Shown here: piece after piece, positions 55,268 to 63,803 of the stretch
Position numbering within the stretch: position 1 is the first letter of the stretch
Layout of the letters: each line of letters begins with the position of its first letter
Translations under genes and position numbers: made by a program
Source of the DNA: Limnohabitans sp.
GTDB lineage: Bacteria > Pseudomonadota > Gammaproteobacteria > Burkholderiales > Burkholderiaceae_C
NCBI RefSeq assembly: GCF_023910625.1
Contig: NZ_JAAVVW010000003.1
Location: forward strand, 372,001-436,000
Reading direction: 5' to 3'
Length of the DNA stretch: 64,000 bases
Notes under the pieces: model-generated
The model's input: only the letters and a program-made list of their open reading frames with translations
What the model was told of the DNA's origin: nothing
Databases searched by the model: none

Positions 55268-56083
55268 TCAAGCGGAAAAGCCTTTGTAAAACATATAAGC
55301 AGCCAACAAGTAGAGCACACTGGCGAAAATGCGCTTGAGTTGTTTGACCGGCAGTTTGTGTGCAGTTGCGGCGCCGACCGGAGCCATCAAAACACTGCAA
55401 ATGGCAATCACCACCAAAGCAGGAAGCCACAAGTAGCCAAAGCTGTCAGCGGGCAGGTTTTGCACGCCCTGACCACTGAAGATGTAACCGACGACGTTGG
55501 CCAGGGCAATCGGAAAGCCCAAGGCCGCACTCGTGGCCACCGCATGATGAATGGCCACGTTGCACCAAGTCATGAAGGGCACACTGATGAAGCCCCCACC
55601 AGCACCGACCAAGCCCGAAAGCAGACCAATCAGGCCACCAGCTCCCATCAGGCCTTGCAAGCCTGGCACCTGACGTGAAGGGGCAGGTTTTTTGTCGAGA
55701 AACATTTGTGTCGCCGAAAACCCCACAAACAAAGCGAAGAACAAGGCAAGGTAGCTGCCTTTGACAAAGGAAAAAATCGTCAAACTGCCCAGCAAACTGC
55801 CGATGACGATGCCCGGTGCCAAACCTTTGACCAAATCCCATCGCACAGCCTTTTTCTGGTGATGGGCACGCACGCTGGACACCGAGGTAAAGATGATGGT
55901 GGCCATGGAGGTGGCAATGGCCATTTTTACCGCCAGATCAGCACTGACACCGCGTGCGCCCAAAAAGTACGTGAGAAATGGCACCATGATCATGCCCCCC
56001 CCAATGCCCAGCAGGCCCGCCAAAAAGCCTGTGAAAAGGCCCAGAACAGCCAACTCGACCAGCAACAGGGGTTCAAAGTTCAT
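55268..56083 (-). CDS. TauE/SafE-family permease
   Basis: The 271-residue inner-membrane protein has the twin repeats of the TauE/SafE family: GFLAGLLGIGGGMIMVPFL in the first half and GLLSGLVGAGGGFISVPFM in the second, with about eight helices. Members export sulfite, sulfoacetate or other organosulfur acids. It lies downstream of the 6S RNA gene on the same strand and may be reached by read-through from it. Confidence 0.92.
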   Translation of the reverse strand: MNFEPLLLVELAVLGLFTGFLAGLLGIGGGMIMVPFLTYFLGARGVSADLAVKMAIATSMATIIFTSVSSVRAHHQKKAVRWDLVKGLAPGIVIGSLLGSLTIFSFVKGSYLALFFALFVGFSATQMFLDKKPAPSRQVPGLQGLMGAGGLIGLLSGLVGAGGGFISVPFMTWCNVAIHHAVATSAALGFPIALANVVGYIFSGQGVQNLPADSFGYLWLPALVVIAICSVLMAPVGAATAHKLPVKQLKRIFASVLYLLAAYMFYKGFSA

Positions 56084-56117
56084 GGGAAATCAGAAAAGAG
56101 GGGGTATCTGGAAAAGG

Positions 56118-56290
56118 TGTCTGCAAGTGCCACCGGACCGGCATCCTGAACCGGGGTTCAGGTGGGCGAGGGCAGACTGGCGTTGGGTTCATCTGACGCG
56201 AGATGATCACGCTCACCAGCCAATGTACCAAGCCCGGGCTCTAGGAGCATTGGTTCAAGGAAATATAAAGCCCGGCATGCACTGCAGACG
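56118..56290 (-). ncRNA. ssrS: 6S RNA
   Basis: The minus strand can fold into the 6S rod: a closing stem of GTCTGCA near 56289 with TGCAGAC near 56120, continued by GTGC..CCGG paired with CCGG..GGCAC, and a partly open middle (CCTTGAACCAATG facing GATGAACCCAACG) that would mimic an open promoter for sigma-70 RNA polymerase. It lies immediately downstream of zapA, the conserved site of ssrS in beta- and gammaproteobacteria. Ends are estimated from the stem and the promoter. No protein-coding frame is needed here. Confidence 0.82.
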
Positions 56291-56295
56291 ACCCC

Positions 56296-56325
56296 ATTGT
56301 AGGACTTTGAGCCAGGGGTTGACAG
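56296..56325 (-). promoter_or_regulatory. Putative sigma-70 promoter of 6S RNA
   Basis: On the minus strand TGTCAA (56325-56320) and TACAAT (56301-56296) are 18 bases apart and point at a start near 56289, the outer end of the 6S closing stem. The -35 is weak. Confidence 0.5.
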
Positions 56326-56356
56326 GCAGATGGTCCGCCTGGCCAGGGCGCATCGC

Positions 56357-56695
56357 TCAAAGCAGTTGGCCATCCTGCTTGATGACCCGGTCCAGGCGCT
56401 CAAGCAGTCCTTGCAAACGTGCCTGCGAGTCCGGCGAGAGATCATTGCCGGGAGCAGGAGCAGAGCTGGCACTGCCTGCAGTGTCAGGGGGGGTATCCAG
56501 TTGTTCGAAAGCCAGGTTCAGGGCAGCCAGAACCGCAATGCGATCGCGCGCCTTGATTTTTCCGGCATCACGAATTTTGCACATCGCCGCATCGACTTTG
56601 CGTACCGCAGACAGCAACCCTTCCTCGCCCCCCACGGGGCAACCCAGGATGTAGCTTTGGCCCATGATCTGGACATCCAATTGTTTGTTGCTCAT
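56357..56695 (-). CDS. zapA: Cell division protein ZapA
   Basis: The 112-residue protein binds FtsZ and bundles protofilaments at the division ring. The N-terminal head KQLDVQIMGQSYILGCPVGGEEGLLSAVRKVD is diagnostic, followed by a helical tail with coiled-coil character. It lies between a ZapB-like gene (ATGA overlap) and 6S RNA. Confidence 0.94.
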   Translation of the reverse strand: MSNKQLDVQIMGQSYILGCPVGGEEGLLSAVRKVDAAMCKIRDAGKIKARDRIAVLAALNLAFEQLDTPPDTAGSASSAPAPGNDLSPDSQARLQGLLERLDRVIKQDGQLL

Positions 56696-56919
56696 GTGGA
56701 GGCCTGTGGCGAGGTGGTGGCAGAGGCAGGCAGGCGTTCGATCAGGGCGTCGACCCGGGCCCTGGCCGCCGACAAGCGGGATTTGAGTTGATCGCGCTCT
56801 GAAGTCAGGGACTGCACTTGCTGAGTCAACAAAGCATTGGTTCTCTGAAGCTCTTCGTGACGCAGCAACAGGTGATCCACGCGTTCGGCAATTTGATCGA
56901 TGGTGTTGGAGTGGGCCAT
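56692..56919 (-). CDS. ZapB-like coiled-coil protein
   Basis: The 75-residue protein (start at 56919, MAHSNTIDQIAERVD) is almost one coiled coil: HLLLRHEELQRTNALLTQQVQSLTSERDQLKSRL shows heptads of Leu and Val. It has the size, the N-terminal region and the position before zapA of the small division proteins of Burkholderiales annotated as TIGR02449/ZapB-like. It probably joins ZapA at the division ring. Confidence 0.85.
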   Translation of the reverse strand: MAHSNTIDQIAERVDHLLLRHEELQRTNALLTQQVQSLTSERDQLKSRLSAARARVDALIERLPASATTSPQAST

Positions 56920-57020
56920 GGCAGACTCTGAAGGTAAGGCCCTCATTGTAGAACGTGCGCCTTGCCGCTCAAGGAATTTGTAGGTTGGATGACAGCTTTG
57001 CAACTAGAATCACTGTTTGT

Positions 57021-57233
57021 TGGTGCTCGCGATGCCGGTTCACGGCCCGCAGTTAAACGGGAAGCAGGAGGGACAAGCCATCATGGCCCACCTAACCTGC
57101 GCTGCCCCCGCAACGGTAAGCAGACGGGTTTTCAATCATTTGAAAACCCCGCTTTCATCTCAAACCACTGGTCGCCCTGAAACAGGCGGCTGGGAAGGTG
57201 ATGAAGGTCGCTCTGCCAGCCCGGATACCGGCC
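57021..57233 (+). ncRNA. Cobalamin (adenosylcobalamin) riboswitch
   Basis: The leader shows the conserved blocks in order: GCCGGTTC, TTAAACGGGAAGCAGG, the GCTGCCCCCGCAACGGTAAGC core, CACTGG, CTGGGAAGGTG and the B12 box GCCAGCCCGGATACCGGCC ending at 57233. After it a GCAA-capped hairpin ACCTGTC/GACAGGT (57243-57260) may belong to the expression platform. It precedes the btuB-type receptor by 86 bases, so B12 should shut off the whole operon. Confidence 0.96.
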
Positions 57234-57318
57234 AACAAGGTGACCTGTCGCAAGACAGGTTGTAAAGCCCATGCACTGTCGGGGAAGGCGGTGAGGGCGT
57301 TTGACTTGTTAGTTTCAA

Positions 57319-59172
57319 ATGAAAAATCGTTCCATTCGAGCGGCCGTTGCCGTGACTTTTTTATCTGTCCTTCATGTCATTTTGGCGTCCTCCGCAAACG
57401 CACAAGTTTCCGATGTAAATCCTGTGGTGATCACTGCCAGTCGAATGCCCCAATCCTTGTCCGACGTTCTGGCGGATGTCTCGATCATCGACCGCGAGAC
57501 ACTACAAAACGCTGGACTTCAATCTTTAGGTGACGTGTTGGCAAGTTTGTCTGGGGTTCAACTCGTAACCAATGGTAGTTATCGTTCTTCTACCAGTGTG
57601 TCGCTTAGAGGTGCCTCTGCTTCGCAAGCCATTTTGTTGGTCAACGGTGTCCGGGTGGGTTCGGCCACCTTGGGTTCATTTTCACTTGAAAACTTGCCAC
57701 TAGGGCGCATCGAGCGAGTGGAAGTGCTGCGTGGGGCTGCAGCCGCTCTGTACGGACCTGATGCCGTTGGCGGAGTCATTCAAATTTTTACTCGTGAACC
57801 TGTAGACGGATTACAAAGGTCCGTAACGGCTGGTTTGGGTAGCGACGGGCAAGGCCAGCTTGGCGTCAGCCTTTCAGGTCGCAGCGGAGCCTGGGGCTAC
57901 AGTCTGGGTGCATCGCGTGAACGTGCTGACGGCATCAATGTGAAAACACAAAACGCTTCAGGATTCAACAAAGACAAAGATGGTTACGTCTTTACCAGTG
58001 TGGACGGTAGCCTTCAGTGGAAACTCAGCGAATTGCACGAGCTAAATTTAAACCTATTGCACAGTCAAGGCGAGTACGACTTTGACGGGGCACCATCCCC
58101 CACGCCTGTTGGCACCAATGCAGGCAATCTCCGGGCTGTAAATGTCCCTTCCATGCGCCAGTTATCCTTGGATTGGGCCGCAAAATGGACACCATCCTGG
58201 TCATCCATCCTGAAAATAGGTCAATCCAAAGATCTTTCACCCAGCCGTTATTTGCTGGAATCCGATAACACTTTAGCTGGGGAAAGCCGTTTCAACACCC
58301 ACCGACAGCAGTTCTCATGGCAAAACAACTTACGGATCGGCAATGACAGTCTTTCTCTGATAGCTGAACATCGCCTTGACGAAGTGGACAGCTCTACCGC
58401 CTACACAGTTCGTGAACGTACGATGCGTGGTTTTGTAGCGTCCTACTCCAAACGTGCCGATGGATGGGACGCATTGCTAACAGCACGCCATGACCAAAAC
58501 TCACAATTCGGTAATTTCAATACTTGGTCAGTTTCCGGCGGATACAAGCTCAACAGCGATTGGCGGTTGGTCGGCAATGTCGGCACTACGTTTCAGGCGC
58601 CTTCATTCAACCAGTTGTATTTCCCCGGATTTGGTAACACTGCGCTTAAACCGCAGGAAGGCAAGTCTCATGAAATCGGAATTCGATACAGCGCTGGATC
58701 TCAACGAGCCGGCATGGTTATTTACCAGAACGACGTCCAAGGTTTCATCAACACTGCGACCAATGTTCAATCTAGCCTGGCAGTCTTGGAAGGTGCAACG
58801 TTCAACTGGGAACGGTCGTGGTCGGACACCCGCCTGTCAACCTCTTACGACTACGCCGATCCGCGTTTAAAACCGACCAATGCACGGGTATCCAGGGTAG
58901 CGCGCAACATGGTTCGAGCCCAAGTGAATCATCGCGTTGGCCCTTGGACACCTTTTGCAGAATTAAGACTTTCTGGTGATCGTTTTGACTCAGCGAGCAA
59001 CTTGACTTTACCTGGGTATGGCGTCTTTAACCTGGGCTCCAGTTACCGGTGGGATAAAAATTGGCGGATCGTTGGGCGTTTAAACAATTTAGGTGACAAA
59101 ACTTATTCACTGGCTAACGGCTTCACGACGCCAGGACGAAATTTGTTTGTCTCACTGCAATGGACCGATTGA
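57319..59172 (+). CDS. btuB: TonB-dependent vitamin B12 receptor BtuB
   Basis: The 617-residue outer-membrane receptor has a signal peptide (about 1-29, ending ANAQ), a TonB box PVVITASR directly after, a plug domain (DVLASLSGVQLV, VSLRGASASQAILLVNG, VEVLRGAAAALYGPDAVGGVI) and a 22-strand barrel. The C-terminal residue is Asp after LQWT, unusual where most barrels end in Phe. It is controlled by the riboswitch. Base composition is lower in GC than the rest of the operon. Confidence 0.93.
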   Translation: MKNRSIRAAVAVTFLSVLHVILASSANAQVSDVNPVVITASRMPQSLSDVLADVSIIDRETLQNAGLQSLGDVLASLSGVQLVTNGSYRSSTSVSLRGASASQAILLVNGVRVGSATLGSFSLENLPLGRIERVEVLRGAAAALYGPDAVGGVIQIFTREPVDGLQRSVTAGLGSDGQGQLGVSLSGRSGAWGYSLGASRERADGINVKTQNASGFNKDKDGYVFTSVDGSLQWKLSELHELNLNLLHSQGEYDFDGAPSPTPVGTNAGNLRAVNVPSMRQLSLDWAAKWTPSWSSILKIGQSKDLSPSRYLLESDNTLAGESRFNTHRQQFSWQNNLRIGNDSLSLIAEHRLDEVDSSTAYTVRERTMRGFVASYSKRADGWDALLTARHDQNSQFGNFNTWSVSGGYKLNSDWRLVGNVGTTFQAPSFNQLYFPGFGNTALKPQEGKSHEIGIRYSAGSQRAGMVIYQNDVQGFINTATNVQSSLAVLEGATFNWERSWSDTRLSTSYDYADPRLKPTNARVSRVARNMVRAQVNHRVGPWTPFAELRLSGDRFDSASNLTLPGYGVFNLGSSYRWDKNWRIVGRLNNLGDKTYSLANGFTTPGRNLFVSLQWTD

Positions 59173-60518
59173 CTTCAAAAATGCAAACGCCCGCTGTCCT
59201 CGTTGCCGCACCTGCCTCCGGCCAGGGTAAGTCCACGATCACCGCTGCATTGGCGCGTCTGCATGCGCGCGCCGGCATGCGGGTGCGGGCTTTTAAGTGT
59301 GGGCCGGATTTTTTGGATCCGATGTGGCTTGAGCTGGCCACGGGCCAGCCGGTGCACAACATAGATTTGTGGATGACAGGTGAAGACGATGTGCGGACTC
59401 GCCTTCATGAAGCTGCGCGAGATGCAGACCTGATCATCGTAGAAGGGGTCATGGGTCTGTTCGATGGCGAGCCCAGTGCGGCGGATCTGGCGGGGCGGTT
59501 TGGGTTGCCCGTGTTGGCGGTAATCGATGCGTCTGCCATGGCGGGCACGTTTGGCGCACTGGCGTTTGGCTTGCAGCACTACCGCCCAGGCTTGCCCTGG
59601 GCCGGTGTGTTGGCCAACCGCGTGGCCAGCGAGCGGCATGCGCAGATGCTGCAGGCGGCATTGCCCGTCGGCGACGCGCATGCACCGTCCACCTGGCTGG
59701 GCGCCGTGATGCGTGACCCGGCCTTCAAGCTGCCTGAGCGCCACTTGGGCCTGACGATGGCCAGCGAGCTGCCCGATGCGCTGGCCCGGCTGGATGCCGC
59801 AGCCGACGCTTTGCTGGGCACGCCGCTGGGCCAGATGGATCGGGCGGCGCTCGGGCGCTGGGCGGTCGAATTTGAACCGCCGCGAGAGGGACCGCCCGTG
59901 GCGCCGTTGCTGGCCGGCAAAACGGTGGCCGTGGCGCGTGACGCAGCTTTTTGCTTCATCTATGCCGCCAACCTTGACACCTTGCGCGCGCTGGGTGCGC
60001 TGGTGGTGTTTTTTTCGCCGCTGGGCAACGAGCCCGTGCCCTTTTGCGACGCGGTGTGGTTGCCCGGTGGCTACCCTGAGCTGCACGCCAACACCTTGTC
60101 GACAGCGCACACCAGCCGCGACAGCCTGGTAGCCCATGTGGGCGCAGGGCGCCCGGTGTGGGCCGAATGTGGCGGCATGATGGTGTTGTTTGACGCCATC
60201 GTGGACCAGCAGGGCCAAAGCCACGCGGTGTGGGGTTTGCTGCCCGGCGTGGTGCGCATGCAGCCCCGGTTGGCTGCGCTGGGTCCGCAAAAGCTCAGCT
60301 TGGGTTCGGGCGAACTGCGCGGCCACACTTTTCATTATTCGCGCTGCGAAACGGTGCTGGAGCCTGTGCTGCACACGGCATCAGCGAGCGGTGGCGCGGT
60401 GGGTCTGGGCGAGGCGGTGTACCAGCGCGGTGCCCTTCGCGCCAGCTACTTCCACGCCTGGATGGCCTCCAGCCCGGCGGCTGCAGCCGCCTTGTTTTTA
60501 CTGGAGGATTTGTCGTGA
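59160..60518 (+). CDS. cobB: Cobyrinate a,c-diamide synthase
   Basis: The 452-residue glutamine-dependent amidotransferase has an N-terminal ATPase part (VAAPASGQGKSTITAALARL, KCGPDFLDP, GVMGLFDG) and a C-terminal GATase with the Cys in VWAECGGMMVLFD and His in FHYSRCE. It amidates cobyrinate in B12 synthesis or salvage. Two starts are possible: 59160, overlapping btuB, and 59181, eight bases after it (MQTPAVLVAAP), which fits the family better; neither has a clear ribosome site. Confidence 0.92.
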   Translation: MDRLTSKMQTPAVLVAAPASGQGKSTITAALARLHARAGMRVRAFKCGPDFLDPMWLELATGQPVHNIDLWMTGEDDVRTRLHEAARDADLIIVEGVMGLFDGEPSAADLAGRFGLPVLAVIDASAMAGTFGALAFGLQHYRPGLPWAGVLANRVASERHAQMLQAALPVGDAHAPSTWLGAVMRDPAFKLPERHLGLTMASELPDALARLDAAADALLGTPLGQMDRAALGRWAVEFEPPREGPPVAPLLAGKTVAVARDAAFCFIYAANLDTLRALGALVVFFSPLGNEPVPFCDAVWLPGGYPELHANTLSTAHTSRDSLVAHVGAGRPVWAECGGMMVLFDAIVDQQGQSHAVWGLLPGVVRMQPRLAALGPQKLSLGSGELRGHTFHYSRCETVLEPVLHTASASGGAVGLGEAVYQRGALRASYFHAWMASSPAAAAALFLLEDLS

Positions 60519-61321
60519 ACCTCGGCCCACAACGCATCGTCTGCCTGACTGAAGAAACCACCGAGTGGCTTTACCTGCTGGGGCAAGAGCACCGCATTGT
60601 GGGCATCAGCGGTTACACCGTGCGCCCGCGCCGAGCGCGTGAAGAAAAGCCCAAAGTGAGCGCGTTTCTGACCGCCAAGGTGGACAAAATCTTGGCCCTG
60701 CAGCCCGACTGTGTGTTTGGATTTTCTGACCTGCAAGCCGACATTGCGGCGTCGCTGATACGCGCAGGCGTGCAGGTCACGGTGTTCAACCAGCGCAGCG
60801 TGGACGAGATTTTTTCCATGCTCTACCAGGTGGCGGCGACGGTGGGCTGTGCTGACGACGGGCTGGCGCGTATCGTGGTGATGCGCCAGCGACTGGAGGT
60901 GATCCGTGCTGAAGTGGCCGCGCTGGAAGCCACAGGCAAGCGCCGCCCGAAGGTGTTTTTTGAAGAGTGGGACGAGCCGCACATCAGCGCTATTCGTTGG
61001 GTGTCTGAGCTGCTCGGTGTGGCAGGTGGCGACGATGTGTTTCCCGAGCTGGCCTGCGAGTCGTTGGGTAAAAACCGCATCATTGCCGACGGTGCCGATA
61101 TCGTGCGCCGCAACCCGGACATCATCATCGGTTCGTGGTGCGGCAAGAAGTTTCGGCCAGAAAAGGTGGCGGCCCGTGCGGGCTGGCAAGACGTGGCGGC
61201 GGTACAGACCGGGCAGTTGTTCGAGATCAAGTCAGCCGATATTTTGCAGCCCGGCCCGGCGGCGCTTACCGACGGTGTGGCGCAGATGCACCGCATCGTG
61301 AAGAACTGGATGGCGCGATGA
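60515..61321 (+). CDS. Leaderless BtuF-like cobalamin-binding protein
   Basis: The 268-residue protein has the periplasmic-binding-protein fold of BtuF (IVCLTEETTEWLYLLGQEHRIVGISGY, LALQPDCVFGFSD, PDIIIGSWCGKKF) but no signal peptide: the GTG at 60515, overlapping the cobB stop, is followed at once by the mature fold. It is therefore probably cytosolic. Such proteins occur beside cobalamin salvage genes in Burkholderiales; the role, perhaps handling corrinoid intermediates, is not established. Confidence 0.85.
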   Translation: MNLGPQRIVCLTEETTEWLYLLGQEHRIVGISGYTVRPRRAREEKPKVSAFLTAKVDKILALQPDCVFGFSDLQADIAASLIRAGVQVTVFNQRSVDEIFSMLYQVAATVGCADDGLARIVVMRQRLEVIRAEVAALEATGKRRPKVFFEEWDEPHISAIRWVSELLGVAGGDDVFPELACESLGKNRIIADGADIVRRNPDIIIGSWCGKKFRPEKVAARAGWQDVAAVQTGQLFEIKSADILQPGPAALTDGVAQMHRIVKNWMAR

Positions 61322-61890
61322 ACATTACACACAGCGAATTCGTGTTGGGCGGCCAGAAAAGCGGCAAGTCGCGCCGCGCTGAAATGCTGACCAGCGACTG
61401 GCTAAGCGCTGCACCCAGCCATCGGGCGGTGCTGATCGCCACGGCGCAGCCCTGGGACGATGAAATGCGTGAACGCATCGTGCGCCACCAACTGGACCGA
61501 GCGCGGCGCGTGCCGGGCATGGCCACTGTGGAGGAACCCTTGGCGCTGGGTGCGGCTTTGCGCCAGCACAGCGCACCGCACACGATGGTGGTGGTGGACT
61601 GCCTCACGCTGTGGCTGACCAACCAGCTCATGCCAGCCGACCCCATCCAGTCGGCCAGCGCGGACGGCTGGCAGACGGCCTGCCACGCCCTGTGCGGTGC
61701 CGTTGCTGCGGCACGCGGCCCTGTGGTGCTCGTGGGTAACGAAATTGGGCTAGGCGTGATTCCGATGGGGCGCGATGTGCGGGCCTTTGTAGACGCTTTG
61801 GGTCAGCTGAACCAGGCGGTGGCCGCTGCATGCGACCGGGTCACGCTGATGGTGGCGGGCCTGCCGCTGGTACTGAAAGGTGCAGCATGA
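61318..61890 (+). CDS. cobP: Adenosylcobinamide kinase/guanylyltransferase
   Basis: The 190-residue protein has the P-loop LGGQKSGKSRRAE, IATAQPWDDEMRERI with the guanylyl-accepting region, VVDCLTLWLTNQL and VGNEIGLGVIPMGRD, all CobU/CobP signatures. It phosphorylates adenosylcobinamide and adds GMP during nucleotide-loop assembly. It is joined to its neighbours by ATGA overlaps at both ends. Confidence 0.95.
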   Translation: MNITHSEFVLGGQKSGKSRRAEMLTSDWLSAAPSHRAVLIATAQPWDDEMRERIVRHQLDRARRVPGMATVEEPLALGAALRQHSAPHTMVVVDCLTLWLTNQLMPADPIQSASADGWQTACHALCGAVAAARGPVVLVGNEIGLGVIPMGRDVRAFVDALGQLNQAVAAACDRVTLMVAGLPLVLKGAA

Positions 61891-62774
61891 ACACAAGCAA
61901 GTGTTGGAGTGTGCTGTGGGTGTTCTTGGCGGGCTGGGCATTGTTGTTGGACAGCGTGCACGCGGCTGGGCTGCAGGTGACGGACGACCGGGGTGTGACC
62001 GTGCGCTGGGACGCGCCACCACAGCGCATTGTTTCGCTGTTGCCCTCGCTGACCGAGACGGTGTGTGAGCTGGGCCAGTGCCACCGCCTTGTGGGGGTGG
62101 ACCGTTACTCGAACTGGCCAGCGGCCATCGCCGCGCTGCCGCGTGTGGGTGGCGGGATGGACCCGAACGTGGAAGCCATCGTGGCATTGCGGCCCGACGT
62201 GGTGTTGCTGGCGCAGTCCTCGCGGGTGGTACAGCGGTTGGAGTCGCTGGGGCTCAAGGTGGTGGCCCTGGAGCCCAAGAGCCATGCCGATGTGCAGCGC
62301 GTGCTGGGCAAGGTGGCGCAAGTGGTGGGCGTGGACGCGCAGGCCACCCAGCGCATCTGGCGGAACATTGACGCGGCGGTGTCGGCGGCTGCGCAGTCGC
62401 TGCCGGCGCGCGTGAAAAACACCCGCGTGTACTTTGAGGTGAACCGGGCACCCTATGGCGCGGGCACATCGTCTTTCATTGGCGAGACGCTGACCCGGCT
62501 GGGTGTGCAAAACATCGTGCCCGCCAGCCTGGGGCCGTTTCCCAAGCTCAACCCGGAGTTTGTGGTGCGCGCCAACCCCGACGTGATCATGGTGGGCGAC
62601 CGCAACTTTGAGGGCATGACGCAACGCCCAGGTTGGCGCAGCATCCGTGCCGTGCGGGAAGAGCGGCTGTGCGTGTTTGCCAACGACGAATCCGACGTGT
62701 TGGTGCGCCCCGGCCCGCGCATGGCCGAGGCCGCCCGCCTGATGGCACGCTGTCTGCAGGAAAAAGCGCCGTGA
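61887..62774 (+). CDS. btuF: Periplasmic cobalamin-binding protein BtuF
   Basis: The 295-residue ABC solute-binding protein has a signal peptide (about 1-26, ending VHA) and the BtuF core: RIVSLLPSLTETVCELGQCHRLVGVDRYSNWP, ALRPDVVLL, and the C-terminal ANPDVIMVGDRN. It hands B12 or cobinamide to BtuCD. The ATG at 61887 overlaps the cobP stop. It is the exported counterpart of the leaderless protein two genes upstream. Confidence 0.92.
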   Translation: MNTSKCWSVLWVFLAGWALLLDSVHAAGLQVTDDRGVTVRWDAPPQRIVSLLPSLTETVCELGQCHRLVGVDRYSNWPAAIAALPRVGGGMDPNVEAIVALRPDVVLLAQSSRVVQRLESLGLKVVALEPKSHADVQRVLGKVAQVVGVDAQATQRIWRNIDAAVSAAAQSLPARVKNTRVYFEVNRAPYGAGTSSFIGETLTRLGVQNIVPASLGPFPKLNPEFVVRANPDVIMVGDRNFEGMTQRPGWRSIRAVREERLCVFANDESDVLVRPGPRMAEAARLMARCLQEKAP

Positions 62775-63799
62775 ACACCGCCACCTTGCACCCGCCATTG
62801 ACAGATGCTCGGGCAACTTCTGCGCGCCCGCTGTGGCTGGCTGTGGGCCTGGTGTTGTGCGGCGGCGTGCTGGCGGTGCTGGGCCTGGGCGTGGGCAGCA
62901 CGGGGCTGGAGTCCGTGTGGAACATGCTGGCCGACCCGGTGGCGGCGCAGATTGTGTGGGAGATTCGCGCGCCACGAACCGTGGGCGCGTTTGCCGCCGG
63001 CGCCTTGCTGGGGCTGGCGGGCGCGGTCGCTCAGGGCTTGTTTCGCAACCCCTTGGCCGATCCGTTTTTGCTGGGCAGTGCCTCGGGTGCCTCGCTGGGT
63101 GTGGCGCTGGCCCTGGCGGGGCTGGGCGTGTCGCCTTTTGCCACCGGTTGGGTGGTGCGCATGGGGCTCACCGGCGCGGCTTTTGTGGGGGCGGTGATGG
63201 CGGTGCTGCTCACGCTGGCGCTTGCGCGTGGGGTGCAGCACACGCTGCGGCTGCTGCTGGCCGGAGTGGTGGTGGGGGTGGTGCTGGGTGCGCTCACCTC
63301 GCTGGTCACGCTCACCACGCCCGATATTTTGCAGGCCATGCAGGCTTTCATGTTGGGCTCTACCGGGTTTGTGGGCTGGGCGTCTTGCGCGTTGATGGCT
63401 GGCATTGGTTTCGTGTGCCTGTTGTTGTCCTGGGGCTTGTCGCGCGTACTCGACGGGCTGGCGCTGGGCGAGTCCACCGCGCTCAGCCTGGGTCTGCCGC
63501 TGGGTCCGCTGCGCGCGGCGTTGGTGGGTGTGCTGGCCCTGGCCACCGGCACCGCCGTGGCGCAAACTGGGCTGATTGCCTTTGTGGGCCTGGCCGCGCC
63601 GCACCTGGTGCGCGCGGTGGTGAAAACCACCCACGGCTGGTTGGTGCTGCTGGCAAGCTTGATGGGCGGCGTGCTGCTGATGCTGGCCGACACCCTGGCA
63701 CGTGGCCTGCTGGCCCCCCAAGAGCTGCCTGTGGGCGTGCTCACGGCGGTGCTGGGCGGGGGTTATTTGCTGTGGCTCATGCGCAAACGGGTGGGGTGA
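62771..63799 (+). CDS. btuC: Vitamin B12 ABC transporter permease BtuC
   Basis: The 342-residue FecCD-type permease has about ten helices and the conserved EIRAPRTVGAFAAGALLGLAGAVAQGLFRNPLADP and LIAFVGLAAPHLVR regions that contact BtuD. A GTG at 62771 overlaps the btuF stop, the same coupling as in the rest of the operon, which decides the start. Confidence 0.93.
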   Translation: MNTATLHPPLTDARATSARPLWLAVGLVLCGGVLAVLGLGVGSTGLESVWNMLADPVAAQIVWEIRAPRTVGAFAAGALLGLAGAVAQGLFRNPLADPFLLGSASGASLGVALALAGLGVSPFATGWVVRMGLTGAAFVGAVMAVLLTLALARGVQHTLRLLLAGVVVGVVLGALTSLVTLTTPDILQAMQAFMLGSTGFVGWASCALMAGIGFVCLLLSWGLSRVLDGLALGESTALSLGLPLGPLRAALVGVLALATGTAVAQTGLIAFVGLAAPHLVRAVVKTTHGWLVLLASLMGGVLLMLADTLARGLLAPQELPVGVLTAVLGGGYLLWLMRKRVG

Positions 63800-63803
63800 T
63801 GCC

